Positions 52,156 to 61,792 of a stretch of 64,000 nucleotides of DNA are shown one piece after another. The notes beneath the pieces are model-generated. The model worked only from the letters and a program-made list of their open reading frames with translations, did not search any database and was not told where the DNA came from. A program made the translations under genes and the position numbers. The stretch's first letter is position 1; the number at the start of each line of letters is the position of its first letter. The DNA lies in the NCBI GenBank assembly GCA_016711325.1, contig JADJTH010000009.1, positions 346,192-410,191 of the forward strand, given 5' to 3'. This DNA comes from Nigerium sp. Its GTDB lineage: Bacteria > Actinomycetota > Actinomycetes > Propionibacteriales > Propionibacteriaceae.

Positions 52156-52746
52156 TCGTGTCAGCGCTATCGACGTGGGAGGCCATCGGAGCATCTAGCG
52201 CGCGGGCTACCGACGACTTGCCGACCCCGAGCACGCGTGCGATGTGGCTGAGGCTCTTGCCGTCGTTTCGCATCCGCAGCGCTGCGGCTCGACGCTCGTC
52301 GGTCATCACCGACGGGCGCCCGCCAACGCGTCCCTGCGCGCGAGCATGGTCCAGGCCGCGACGGGTGTTGGCCCTGATCGTCGAAACGCGCAGCTGGGCG
52401 AGCACCGCCATGATCCCGACGATCGCCTCACCCATCGGAGTGCTGGTGTCGACGTCGAGGAACGGCTCGGTCAGGCTGCGCAGACGGATGCCGCGACGGC
52501 CTAGATCGCGGATCAGCTCGATGGCCATGACCTCCGATCCCGCGATGCGATCGAGCGCCGTGATGACGAGCGTGTCGCCTGACCTCAGGTAATCCATGCA
52601 CCTGATCCACTCCGGACGGTCCTCGATCCGACTCGACCATCCGTGGTCGACGAACACCCGCCCGCATCCCGCAGCGCGCAGCTCCTCGACCTGAGAGCCG
52701 GGGTTCTGGTCGCGCGTCGAGCTCGCGCGTAGCCGACCTCGGTCAT
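52142..52746 (-). pseudogene. Serine recombinase (resolvase/invertase family), frameshifted near the N-terminus
   Basis: MTEVGYAR from ATG 52746 should continue with the catalytic-serine motif STRDQNPGSQVEEL, but that segment sits in another frame. One base is missing in the region GCGAGCTCGAC (about 52717-52725). The rest is intact: WIRCMDYLRSGDTLVITALD, PMGEAIVGIMAVLAQ, and a C-terminal HTH (SLSHIARVLGVGKSSVARAL). Its start lies 4 bp from the fic stop (TAGGACGATG). It was therefore the third gene of an antitoxin-fic-resolvase operon before the transposon split it. Confidence 0.85.
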
Positions 52747-52750
52747 CGTC

Positions 52751-52930
52751 CTACTCCTCGTCCTGGTCTGTGGCACGGGTCGGGAACGAGAGACGAGCGC
52801 GTTCGGCGGCGCGCCAGGCGGCGTCGCGCTCCGCCGGCGGAACGGCCGTCGTGACGATCGCGCCGAGCATCTCACGAAGCGGCGCGAAGTCGCGGTGCAC
52901 GGATGCAGCTCGGCACGCCAGGTCGTTCGT
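52751..52930 (-). pseudogene. fic: 3' fragment of the split fic gene
   Basis: The minus-strand frame reads TNDLACRAASVHRDFAPLRE to the stop at 52751. Codons ACG AAC at 52930-52925 repeat those ending the 5' fragment (61870-61865), both in frame. Joining the pieces across the target duplication gives a continuous 230-residue Fic protein. Confidence 0.88.
52925..52930. repeat. 6-bp target-site duplication GTTCGT, left copy
   Basis: It is repeated at 61865-61870, immediately outside the TG...CA ends of the composite element. Confidence 0.9.
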
Positions 52931-53002
52931 TGCATATTGCGCTGGGTGAGAGCCACTGTTCCGTTGGTGGGTGAGCCAGTGTTCCGGTGACCAGTGGGCC
53001 AC
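52931..53002. repeat. IS21 left terminal inverted repeat
   Basis: 72 bp matching the right end with about five mismatches. It contains two spaced copies of GAGCCACTGTTCCG-like sequence (52950 and 52973), the multiple transposase-binding repeats typical of IS21 ends. Confidence 0.9.
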
Positions 53003-53047
53003 CGTGACGGTCCGGGGTGAGGTTCACCCCGAACCGTGGAGGGTTCC

Positions 53048-53971
53048 TTATGCCGCTTCTCGGTTGAGGGCGGTGGTCTCGTAGGTGATGGGGGCCATCA
53101 TGCCAGCGCTGCTGTGCCGGCGGGTGTGGTTGTAAAAGCCGTAGCACCACTCGAGCACGACGGCCTGGGCGTGTCGGGTGTCTGCGAACCGGTGCCGGGA
53201 CAGCACCTCCCATTCCAGGGAGGAGAAGAACGCCTCGGCGGCGGCGTTGTCGAAGCAGGACCCGACCCGGCCCATCGACTGGCGGATGCCCAGCTTGCGG
53301 CACAACTTGGTGAACGACTTCGCGGTGTAGGTCGAGCCTCGGTCGGTGTGGAACACCACCCGCTGCGCCTCGTCGTCTCGCCAGATCGCGGCCTTGCCGC
53401 CCCGGGTCGCGACGGCCATCGTGATCGCAGCGCAGGCCAGCTGCGCGTCCGGGTGCAGGCCGGTGGCGGCACCCAGGAGACGGCGGCTGTACAGGTCGAT
53501 CACGGTCGCCAGGTACAGCTTGCCGTGGTCGGTGGGAATCTCGGTGATGTCGCCAACCCAGCGGCAGTTCGGCGCCTCGGCGGTGAAGTCCCGCTTCAAC
53601 AGGTCAGGGAACTTCGGCGCGGTCCGATCCTGCTTGGTCAGACCGTTCCGACGCCTGATCCGCCTTGCCACAAGGCCTTGGCGGGCCATCGAGTCGGCCA
53701 CCGTCTTCTCCGAGATCGTCCACCCGGCATCCCGCAGGTCAGCGGTCAGCCGCGGCGAGCCGTGCAACCCCCGAGCCGCGTCGAACCCGGTCTTCACCGC
53801 GGCGTCGACCTCGGCCCGGCGCCGGGCCCGTTTCGTGCTCGGGCCGCCCACCTGGGCACGGGGCCACCACTTGTAGAACCACGACACGCTGACCCCGAGC
53901 AGGGCACAGCACACCGCGACGGGCACCCGCCAGAAGGTCTTCTGGTCAGCGATGAAGCGTGCCACGCTCAC
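53048..53971 (-). CDS. IS3-family transposase OrfB, about 307 aa
   Basis: DDE integrase. Catalytic residues lie in CRWVGDITEIPTDHG (D), VVFHTDRGSTYTAKSF (D) and AAEAFFSSLEWEVL (E, 35 residues later). HTH_21-like and rve domains are complete. The start is taken at GTG 53971, which overlaps the orfA stop (GTGA). IS3 elements usually make an OrfAB fusion by -1 frameshifting, and the frame stays open above this point to 53992. Confidence 0.92.
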   Translation of the reverse strand: MSVARFIADQKTFWRVPVAVCCALLGVSVSWFYKWWPRAQVGGPSTKRARRRAEVDAAVKTGFDAARGLHGSPRLTADLRDAGWTISEKTVADSMARQGLVARRIRRRNGLTKQDRTAPKFPDLLKRDFTAEAPNCRWVGDITEIPTDHGKLYLATVIDLYSRRLLGAATGLHPDAQLACAAITMAVATRGGKAAIWRDDEAQRVVFHTDRGSTYTAKSFTKLCRKLGIRQSMGRVGSCFDNAAAEAFFSSLEWEVLSRHRFADTRHAQAVVLEWCYGFYNHTRRHSSAGMMAPITYETTALNREAA

Positions 53972-54258
53972 TTCGTCGCCTCCTTCACCCACAAGACCAC
54001 GGAACGCTTGAGGACATCACGCTCCATCCGGAGCTCGGCGACCTCGGCCCGGAGCCGGCGCAGCTCCTCATAATCGTCCTTGGCCAGCTCGCCGTGACCC
54101 TCCCGGGCGGCGCGGGCCTGGTTCACCCAGTTCCCCAGCGTGCCCTCGTTCACCCCCAGATCCCGGGCCACCTGCGCGATCGGCTTGTTTGTTTCCTCAA
54201 CAATCCGGACCGCTCCCTCACGGAACTCCGGATCGTACTTCTTGCGCTTCTCAGGCAT
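53968..54258 (-). CDS. IS3-family transposase OrfA, 96 aa
   Basis: HTH protein of the transposase_8 type: MPEKRKKYDPEFREGAVRIV, QVARDLGVNEGTLGNWVNQA, then a leucine-zipper-like ELRRLRAEVAELRMERDVLK. It is intact and in the expected frame relation to orfB. Confidence 0.92.
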   Translation of the reverse strand: MPEKRKKYDPEFREGAVRIVEETNKPIAQVARDLGVNEGTLGNWVNQARAAREGHGELAKDDYEELRRLRAEVAELRMERDVLKRSVVLWVKEATK

Positions 54259-54402
54259 AGCTACTCCTTATAGCTGATGCCTCCACGATCCGGGGGGAAC
54301 CTCAGGGGTGAGCCGTGGCGCCGGTGCTGGTCTGCGCGTGTGGAACGTTCGTCGGCGTTCGTGCCGCTGGGGCACGGGCGTTGACGAGAGGAGTCGTCCG
54401 TC

Positions 54403-55149
54403 ATGGTCGACTACAAACAGATCCTCAGGCTCCGTGCCGAGGGTGTGAGCCAGCGCGGGATTGCTGACGCGTTGGGGTGTTCGCGTAACACGGTGGCGGC
54501 GGTGTTCACTGCGGCGGACTCGGCCGGTGTCGGGTTCGGGCAGGTGGCGGACCTCGGGGCTGACGAGGTCCGCACCCTGTTGCTGCCGGAGCCGGCCAAA
54601 CCGGACTCGGACCGGGCCGCACCAGATTTCGAGTATGTGCACCGGGAGCTGGGACGGCCGTCGGTGACACTGCTGGTGTTGTGGAACGAGTACGTGGCCA
54701 AGTGCCGCGCCACAGGCGAGGTGCCGTACCAGTACTCGTTCTTCAACGAACAGTACCGCCGGTGGGTGAAGTCGACGGGGGCGTCGATGCGGATCCAACG
54801 CAGCCCGGGCGAGTCGGTCGAGGTCGACTGGGCCGGCGATCCGATGGTGTTCGCCGACCCGCTGACCGGCGAACTGAGGCAGGCGTGGGTGTTCGTGGCC
54901 GCGTTGTCGTACTCGGCCTACTCCTATGTGGAGGCCTTGCCCGACATGACGTTGGGGTCGTGGATCGACGCGCACGTGCACGCGTTCGAGCATTTCGGGG
55001 GTGTCGGCCGGCTCCTCGTCCCGGACAACCTGCGTACCGGGGTGTCCAGGTCGGACCGGTACGAGCCGGCGTTGAACCCGGCGTACGCGCGGTTGGCGGA
55101 GCATTACGGGACGGCGGTCATCCCGGCCCGCGTGAAGCGTCCCCGCGAC
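54403..55149 (+). pseudogene. istA: istA transposase, 5' part (IS21 family)
   Basis: MVDYKQILRLRAEGVSQRGI and DALGCSRNTV form the N-terminal HTH. GESVEVDWAGDPMVF and LLVPDNLRTGV carry two of the DDE residues. The frame is intact to RVKRPRD at 55149, where the RIT element begins; the continuation KAVVEGSVRFVAGQVAAVLR resumes at 58631. GAGGAG precedes ATG 54403. Confidence 0.92.
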
Positions 55150-55227
55150 TATCCCGAGGATCTGGTTATCCCGAGTCGTGGCCGTTGCTGCTTGTCAACG
55201 GGGGCTGTGGCTGGGGATCCTCGGGAT
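55143..55227. repeat. RIT element left inverted repeat, 85 bp
   Basis: It is identical to the reverse complement of 58519-58604 except for one missing G in TATCCCG-AGTC. It contains several TATCCCG/CGGGATA units. The first 7 bp (CCGCGAC) also belong to istA, so the exact edge is uncertain within them. Confidence 0.92.
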
Positions 55228-55229
55228 AA

Positions 55230-56250
55230 CTACGTGAGGCCTGCGAGTCGGAGGATCAGGTCGTCGTCTCCTTTCCAGAGGGGCGCGAGTTCGGGGGTGG
55301 CGCCGGCGGCTTTCTGGATTGCGTCGCGCACCATCTGGTTGTCGGCCGTGGCGTAGACGCTGGTGGTGGTGATGTTGACGTGGCCGAGAAACTCCTTGAT
55401 GTGCGGCAGGGGTACGCCAGCCCGCAGCATCTGCATGGCCCGCGCGTGGCGCAACTGGTGGGCATGGACCCGTCGGGGGACATCCGGGCAACCCGGGCCG
55501 GGCGGCTGCCGCGTATTTGTTCAGCAGGTAGTTGATGTTGTCTTGGCTCATCGGCTGGTGACGGCCGGCCCGGACCGTGTAGAACAGCAGCGTTCCCGGC
55601 TCTGGTGTGCCGATGTGGAACGCGTCGAGGTACTGGTCAAGGTGACGGCAGGTCTTGTCCATGATCGGGATCGTCCGGGTCTTGTGGCCCTTGCCAGTCA
55701 GGATGACCCGGCCGTGCCCGCTGGTGGTGTCGAGGTCGGCGAGGGTCAGGTCGAGGACTTCCTGGATCCGGGCGGCGGCGTCGAACAATAGCAAGAAGAT
55801 GGTGGTGTCACGGAGGCCCTGGCGGGTGCGCTGGCCCGGAGCGCGGATCAGTGCCTCGACGGCGGGCATGCTCAGCGCGTCCGGGGCGCGGGCCGGTACC
55901 CGGGCGGGCCGGACTTGTTTGATGTCCAGCCAGACCGCGACCAGTGCCGGGTCTTCTGCGGCGCAGAACGACAGGAACGACTTGATCGCTGCCAGACGCT
56001 GGTTGGCCGAGGCGGGGCTGACGTGTCGGTCGTCGGTCAGCCAGGTGGTGAACCCCCGGATCGTCGCGTGGTCGATGGCTTCGAAGCTGACCGCGGTCAG
56101 GTCCAGCCCGCGGGTTTCGTGCAGGTAGGCCAGCAGCATGGTCAGCGCCGTCTTGTACGAGCGGATGGTATGGGCGCTGAGCCGACGTGAGCGCGGCAGG
56201 TAGACGGTCAGCCAGGAACGCACGAGCCGGAAGAAGTCATCCGTGTGCAT
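55230..56250 (-). pseudogene. ritC: RIT tyrosine recombinase C, frameshifted
   Basis: MHTDDFFRLVRSWLTVYLPR and a SAM-like N-domain precede the catalytic domain: DAAARIQEVLDL (Arg I), TGKGHKTRTIPI (Lys), HAHQLRHARAMQML (HxxR) and LGHVNITTTSVYATA (His, Tyr). The frame breaks between KYAAAARPG and VPRRVHAHQLRH (about 55490). One extra T in GGGTTGCCC would explain it. The start overlaps ritB by 14 bp. The stop (TAG 55230) lies 3 bp from the left repeat. Confidence 0.85.
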
Positions 56251-57211
56251 GGGAGGCCTCGGGCAGGACCGACTCGATACTGATGTTGGCCACCTGGCGC
56301 AGGTCGGCATGGAAATCGGGGGTCAGGTGGAAGTAGTACCAGGTGTCCTCGGGGTTGCTGTGCCCCAGGTGCAGGCTCAGGTACATCACCAGCGCCTGCG
56401 GGTCGCGGCCCGCACGCACCCACCGGTTGACCGTTTCCATCACATGCGCATGCCGCAAGTCGTAGACCCGCGGTGGCGAGCCCGCGCCGGTTGTACCGGT
56501 CACCTCGGCGACAGCCAGGAGTTGACCGAACCAGTGGTCCAGGGTGCACGCACTGTAGAAGCCACCGCTCTGGTTCGGGAAGAACGCGACCCGGTTCGGG
56601 TGGTGCGCGCGGATCGTGGCGTCGTAGCGGCGGCAGTAGTCGTGCAGGTCGGCCGACAGGTACACCACCCGGTCCTTGTGTCCTTTCGATTCGCGGATCT
56701 GGACGGTGCCCTTGGTCAGGTCGACGTCATTGCGGTGGAGTCGGCGGGCCTCGCCGGGGCGCAGACCCAGGCAGTAGATCATCCGGAAGACCACCGGGAT
56801 GATCAGATGCCGGCACCCGCCGTAAGGGGTCGCCACGATCTGGTCGGCGGCGTCGAAGATCGCCCGCAGTTCTGCGTGGGTGTACAAGTGCGGACGGTAA
56901 CGGACCTGCTTGCCTGGGATGCCCGGCGGGATCAGATAGGCGTCCACCCCGAGCCCAGCCATGTGTTTGGCCAACTGCCGGACCGGGGTGATGCGTCGCA
57001 GCTGCCCGTTGACGTGCTCGCCGGGACGGCTGGTGGCCCAGCGCATCGCCATGTGCCGGCTCAACGTGGCCTGTCCCGGGTACTCGGTGGCGCACATCGC
57101 GTCGAACGCGCGCAGGTGTCGCTCCGAGGTCGTGTACGGGTACCCGAGCGCGTGCTTGACTTCGAGCAGGCCGTCGATGTGGCCGGCCAGGCCGCTGACC
57201 AGCCCGGTCAT
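56237..57211 (-). CDS. ritB: RIT tyrosine recombinase B, 324 aa
   Basis: The only intact member of the trio. Catalytic features are IYCLGLRPGEARRL (Arg I), RESKGHKDRVVYL (Lys), VYDLRHAHVMETV (box II, with Tyr replacing the usual first His), and LSLHLGHSNPEDTWYYFHL (His/Trp and Tyr). ATG 57211 overlaps the ritA stop (ATGA), and ritC overlaps its end, indicating coupled translation. Confidence 0.9.
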   Translation of the reverse strand: MTGLVSGLAGHIDGLLEVKHALGYPYTTSERHLRAFDAMCATEYPGQATLSRHMAMRWATSRPGEHVNGQLRRITPVRQLAKHMAGLGVDAYLIPPGIPGKQVRYRPHLYTHAELRAIFDAADQIVATPYGGCRHLIIPVVFRMIYCLGLRPGEARRLHRNDVDLTKGTVQIRESKGHKDRVVYLSADLHDYCRRYDATIRAHHPNRVAFFPNQSGGFYSACTLDHWFGQLLAVAEVTGTTGAGSPPRVYDLRHAHVMETVNRWVRAGRDPQALVMYLSLHLGHSNPEDTWYYFHLTPDFHADLRQVANISIESVLPEASHAHG

Positions 57212-58448
57212 GGCCGTGCCCGGTTCGGTTCGATCCCAGTGAAGTCCAGGCAGCACTGCCGCATCCGGGCCTCGTCGCCTGCCAGATAGTGCTTGGCCGA
57301 GTCGATTCCGCGATGACCCAACGCACCACTGATCACCGGCAGGGGCACGTCTTGCTGGAGCATGCCGGTCGCCAACGACGCCCGCAGCACCCGCATCCCT
57401 CGCCCCGTACCACTGGTGTTGACCGTCTGGGCGCGGGCGAACGCGCCCGCCGCCACGTGATACAGGTCGGAGCAGCCCAAGCTGACGTGCGGGGCCTGGG
57501 AACGCAGGAACACGTGATCGTCGAGCGCGTGAGCCGGTCGGTCGGACAGGAGATAGTCGGTGAGCGCCGCGCCGACGTCGGCCAGCAGCGGCAGCACCAC
57601 CACCGTCCCGGTCTTGTGCTGGGTCACCGTGATCATCGCTTGGCGCCAATCGATGTCTGCCAGCCGAAGACCGGCGACATCGCTGGGACGCAGCCCCGTC
57701 CTGGCCGCCAGTAAGAGCATCGCCCGGTTCCGGCGCCCTACCGGTGTGGCCGGATCGGGGGAAGCCACCACCAACTCCACGTCGTCAGCCGACAACACCA
57801 CCAGCGTCCGCACACGCCTGCAGTTCGCCGCCGGCACCGCCGGCGACAGCCGCGCGGACCGGCCGGTGTCCTCAAGGAACCGGCACCACACCCGCAAAGC
57901 GGTCAACACGGTCCGCATACTGCCCGGTGAGTAGCTGACGCCGAGGAAGGCCACCGCCGCCGACACGTCCCCCGCGGACACCCGCCGCACATCGACCACT
58001 CCGCGCTCCGGCAGCCAGGCCAGGACCTTCCGGCTGACCGTCGCGTATAGGGCCGTCGTGGCCGGTGCCAGTCCCTGGCCGGTCAGCCACTGCTCGAACT
58101 GTTCCTGTACCGGACGGAACTCCGTAGTCAGGCCCTCATTGCGGTGCCGTCCTCGAGTCACTTTCCACGTGTACGTGCCGGTCGAGGCCACTTCCGACAA
58201 CACCAACATGCCCTTGCGGAGCAGCTTGCGTTTCCACTCTTGATGCGGCCCTCAGCGTGCTCGGCAGCCACCCACCGCAGGAACCCGGCCACCACCTCGT
58301 CGGTCAGTTCAACAACGTCAGGCTCGCCGCAGAACACCTCGACCCGGGACCACGCCCACCGGTACTGCCACAACGTTGAGGGCGCATGCCCCAAAGCGCT
58401 GACCGCCGCGTCGGCCCGCGCGATCACCTCGCCAACAAAGACACCCAT
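57208..58448 (-). pseudogene. ritA: RIT tyrosine recombinase A, frameshifted
   Basis: The N-terminal part MGVFVGEVIARADAAVSALG to AEHAEGRIK is in one frame. EWKRKLLRKGMLVLS onward is in another, consistent with one lost G at CAAGAGTGG (about 58240). The catalytic domain has AARTGLRPSDVAGL (Arg I), TQHKTGTVVVLPL, a weak RVLRASLATGML box, and LGHRGIDSAKHYLA (His, Tyr). It would be about 412 residues if repaired. It is first in the trio, about 70 bp inside the right repeat. Confidence 0.85.
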
Positions 58449-58518
58449 GTCCGCTCACCTCCAAGCGAAAACCCAGCAGAGACGAGCAACGTACGACTGG
58501 AACGCCAGGAGCGTGATG

Positions 58519-58604
58519 ATCCCGAGGATCCCCAGCCACAGCCCCCGTTGACAAGCAGCAACGGCCACGACTCCGGGATAACCAGATCCTCGGGATAGTC
58601 GCGG
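58519..58604. repeat. RIT element right inverted repeat, 86 bp
   Basis: Partner of 55143-55227, with one extra base. It abuts the palindrome at 58604. Confidence 0.92.
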
Positions 58605-58624
58605 TTATCCCAATTCGGGATAAC
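58604..58624. repeat. Palindrome GTTATCCC-AATTC-GGGATAAC at the RIT right junction
   Basis: Perfect 8-bp arms around a 5-bp spacer, built from the same unit as the terminal repeats but absent at the left junction. It looks like a tyrosine-recombinase core site; this role is inferred. Confidence 0.75.
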
Positions 58625-58627
58625 AAG

Positions 58628-59417
58628 GACAAGGCGGTCGTCGAAGGCAGTGTCCGGTTCGTCGCCGGGCAGGTCGCCGCGGTGCTCCGCAACCGGCAGT
58701 TCGTCGGGTTGGCCGAGTTGAACGAGGCCATCTTCGACGAGGTCGCCGCCATCAACGCCCGACCGTTCCAGAAGCGGGAGGACTCCCGCCTGATGGTGTT
58801 CGAACGCGACGAGAAACCACTGCTGATCCCGCTACCACCGGTCCGGTTCGAACTGGCGGACCTCCGCAAGGCCAAGGCGGGACCGAACTACCACGTCCAG
58901 GTCGATCGGAACTTCTACTCGGTCCCCGCCCGGCTGATCGGGCAGTCCCCGGATGTCCGGCTCACTTCGGCCACCGTGGAGGTGTTCGACGGCTTGGAGC
59001 GCGTCGCGTCGCATCCACGGTTCACCGGCGTGTTCGGCCGGTACTCCACCCTGCCCGCGCACATGCCCGAGCAGCATCGCAGCCAGCTCGTGGACTGGAC
59101 CCCGGAACGGTTCGAGCAGTGGGCCTCGACCATCGGCCCCACACGGTGGCCGCGATCCGGGCGATCCTCGCGTCCCGCAAGATCGTCGAGCAGTCCTACC
59201 GGTCGTGTCTGGGGGTGATGTCGCTGGCCAAGAAGCCCGGCGGCATCGCCCGCCTCGAGGACACCTGCAGTCGAGCGTTGGCAGCCACCCCCGCCCCGTC
59301 GTACACGCTGATCAAGAAGCTGTGGGCCGGCTGGACACCCGCCGCACCACCCCCGCGCCATCGCTGGGCGACGCCGGGTTCGTGCGCGGCGCCGACTACT
59401 ACGGGAGCCGAGCATGA
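58628..59417 (+). pseudogene. istA: istA transposase, 3' part, with two further frame breaks
   Basis: It continues KAVVEGSVRFVAGQVAAVLR, then AKAGPNYHVQVDRNFYSVPA and QLVDWTPERFEQWASTIGP. Frame breaks at about 59140 (before HTVAAIRAILASRKIVEQSY) and about 59350 (before APSLGDAGFVRGADYYGSRA) each fit one missing C in a C-run. The stop TGA overlaps the istB ATG. Confidence 0.88.
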
Positions 59418-59820
59418 TCGACATCGAAACCCTCACCCGGCTCAAGATGATGCGCCTGTCCGGGATGGCCGAGTACTTCGAGAACCTCGCCGACACCCCC
59501 ACCGCGGCCACCATGACCGGCCCCGAGCTGGTCAAACAGGCCGTCGACTGGGAATACGAGAGACGGCGCGACAGCAAGCTGCACCGGCTCCGCCGGCAAG
59601 CAGGCCTGGCGCAACCCGGAGCCGATCTGGCCGACCTCAAGGCCATGCCCGGCCGCAGCGTCGACAGCGAACTGATCGCTCGGCTGGCTGTCGGCTCCTA
59701 CCTGCTCAAACGCCAAGACGTCATCCTGCAAGGACCCACCGGAGCCGGGAAGACCTACGTCGCCTGCGCCCTGGCGAACAAGGCCTGCCAGCAATACCGC
59801 AAGGTCCTCTACCTGTCGGC
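59414..59820 (+). pseudogene. istB: istB helper ATPase, 5' part
   Basis: AAA+ transposition helper: MIDIETLTRLKMMRLSGMAE, Walker A GPTGAGKT, then KVLYLSA, where the second IS3 element begins after TCGGC. The continuation (GELFDRITIAERTGDKKRCL) is at 61391. Confidence 0.92.
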
Positions 59821-59905
59821 TGTCTTGCGTCAGGGATCGTGTCGCATTTCGGGGTTTGAATCAGACCACACTGTGGGGGTCTGGCTGACCCGAGAGTGAG
59901 TGTCG

Positions 59906-60253
59906 ATGTCCTCGACGAACAAGGATGCCGGGGCGAGCCCGGCGAGCCCTACGCGGCGCGAAGAAGTTGTTGGCGCCGTCGGTGAAGTACGAGATCTTCC
60001 TCCAGCTCGTGCGTGGCGAGACGACCATCAACGCCGCCGCGGAGGCGGCGGGGTGGACCGTTCGACGATCATGAAGCTCCGCCAGGTCGCCAAGGAGGGC
60101 GCGATGGCGGCCTTGTCGGCGTCGAAACCCGGGGTGGGCAAGACCCCCGGGATGTCGAGTTGGAGGCCGCCAACGCCGAGGTCGCCCGGCTGTCGGAGGC
60201 GGTGAAGGAGTTGGCGGTCAAGCTGACGCTGCTGGAGGGAATGGGGGCTCCGG
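59906..60253 (+). pseudogene. IS3-type transposase OrfA, frameshifted
   Basis: The pieces KKLLAPSVKYEIFLQLVRGE, VDRSTIMKLRQVAKEGAMAA and DVELEAANAEVARLSEAVKE form an OrfA with HTH and zipper but lie in different frames. Breaks at about 59965, 60053 and 60150 fit single-base changes, two of them in G or C runs. Confidence 0.75.
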
Positions 60254-61345
60254 ATGGCGGTGACCGAGCCTGTTCCGGTGCGTGTCGACGCCGTCGGCAA
60301 GGCCGGCCTCCTCGGTCTGGTGGACCACGCGGTCGGCGAGGGCTGGAGCTTGCAGGCCGTGTGCGAGGTGCTCAAGATCAGCCGGCGGCGGGTCGAACGC
60401 TGGCAGGCCCGGCGCACGGACCTGGCCGACCGGAAGCCCGGCGGGGTCGCAGTCAACGGTCTCCTCGACGATGAGGTTCAGCAGATTCTGGCGGTGTTCA
60501 ACGAGTGGGGCGAACGGGACCGCTCCCACCGGCGGCTGGCGCATCGGGGCTCGTATGTGGGCCGGTTCTGGGCATCACCGTCCACCGTGCGCAGGGTGTT
60601 GATCGAGTCTGACAAGCACTTTCGTCCGCTGCCGCGGCGGCCCGCGGGGAACGCAAGCCGTTCCCGGACTGGGCGTCCTACAAGCCAGATTCCCTATGGA
60701 TCTACGACACGACCCACTTCACCCGCTGCGGGGCGAAGGTGCTGATCATCGAGGACCTCGTGTCCCGCAAGTGGCTCACCCACCTGGTATCCAGCGAGGA
60801 GACCACCACCCAAGTGCAGGCCGCGTTCACCACGGCCCTGGAATCCGAGGGCCTGCTGGAGGAAGCCCTTGGCTCGGGCGGCGACCGGCCGGGTCGACCC
60901 CGACGCCGACGACGGCCTCACCCCGCTACTGCTGGCGGTATCGGACAACGGGTCGCAGATGATCGCCACCGGCACCCGCCGGTTCATGGCCCTGGTCGCG
61001 ATCGCGCAACACTTCGGCCGGCCCTCCACCCCGACCGATCAGGCGTGGATCGAGTCGTTGAACGGCACCCTGAAGGCCGAATGGCCGCACCTGCTGGCGA
61101 TCACCGACCCGGCCGTCCTGCGGGCCGAGCTCGACCGCATCCAGATCGAGTACAACACCGTCCGCCTGCACTCCAGCATCGGCTACGTGACCCCCGACGA
61201 TGAACACCAAGGCAGGGGCGAGGCCATCCGCGCCGCCCGCCGCAAGGGCCTGCACGACGCCCACCAGCGTCGTCTTGCTCACCACCGCCAACGGCGGAAC
61301 AATCAGATCCACAACCACCGTCCAGACCCGCCAGGGGTGGACTGA
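60254..61345 (+). pseudogene. IS3-type transposase OrfB, frameshifted
   Basis: Three segments carry the DDE triad: SLWIYDTTHFTRCGAKVLII (D), LLLAVSDNGSQMIATGTRRF (D) and TPTDQAWIESLNGTLKAEWP (E). Frame changes occur at about 60645 and 60885. The N-terminal HTH part (LKISRRRVERWQARR) and the C-terminal YNTVRLHSSIGYVTP are recognisable. It is non-functional as written. Confidence 0.85.
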
Positions 61346-61390
61346 TCAAAGCCGCGAAATGCGACATTTGAGCTGAAACAGGTCATCGGC

Positions 61391-61762
61391 CGGGGAACTG
61401 TTCGACCGGATCACGATCGCCGAACGCACCGGCGACAAGAAACGCTGCCTCGACACCCTCGTCAAGGTCGAGTTGTTGATCATCGACGACTGGTTCCTCA
61501 CGCCACCGACCCGGCCACAAGTCCAACAGCTCCATACCCTCATCGACCGGCGCCACAAGACCGCCTCGACGATCTACTGCACCCAACTGCCACCCGGGCA
61601 GTGGCACGACCGATGGAGGAGAAGATCCTCGCCGACGCGATCGTCGACCGGATCACCACCAACGCGCACGCCACCGTCCTCGACTGTGACGACTCCATGC
61701 GCAAGCACTTCACCCACCTGAGTGACCAAGCGTCAGGACGGGCCATCAAGGCCCGCCCCTGA
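61391..61762 (+). pseudogene. istB: istB helper ATPase, 3' part, with a frame break
   Basis: GELFDRITIAERTGDKKRCL, VELLIIDDWFLTPP (Walker B), then a break at about 61610 in GACCGATGGAG. One missing G gives MEEKILADAIVDRI and a normal end HLSDQASGRAIKARP. The complete protein would be about 259 residues. Confidence 0.88.
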
Positions 61763-61792
61763 CGTCGCCACGGCTCACCCAACCCCGTCGAA

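Larger units (their letters stand above)
53018..54304. mobile_element. IS3-family insertion sequence, 1,287 bp
   Basis: 25-bp ends begin TGAGGTT on both sides (53018-53042 and 54280-54304, inverted, about four mismatches). GGGG flanks both sides (53014-53017 and 54305-54308) as a probable 4-bp duplication. Size and two-ORF layout are standard for IS3. It sits between the IS21 left end and istA, so it interrupts no gene. Confidence 0.9.
55150..58630 (-). mobile_element. RIT (recombinase-in-trio) element inserted in istA
   Basis: Three overlapping tyrosine-recombinase genes (ritA, ritB, ritC, transcribed minus) lie between long terminal inverted repeats, the defining layout of RIT elements. 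Deleting 55150-58630 leaves CGC GAC AAG GCG and restores istA. GAC is present at both junctions (55147-55149 and 58628-58630), so a 3-bp duplication or chance identity cannot be separated. The total is about 3.48 kb. Confidence 0.88.
59821..61385 (+). mobile_element. IS3-family insertion sequence, 1,565 bp, inside istB
   Basis: The inverted ends share TG-C--G--TCAG and then TGTCGCATTTCG (59840 on the left, mirrored at about 61354-61365). TCGGC is duplicated (59816-59820 and 61386-61390). Excision rejoins LYLSA to GELFDRI in frame. Confidence 0.9.

Noticed and set aside
53018..54304. Composite transposon formed by the two IS3 elements
   Set aside because: The two copies differ in end sequence and transposase type and have their own separate target duplications, so they moved independently.
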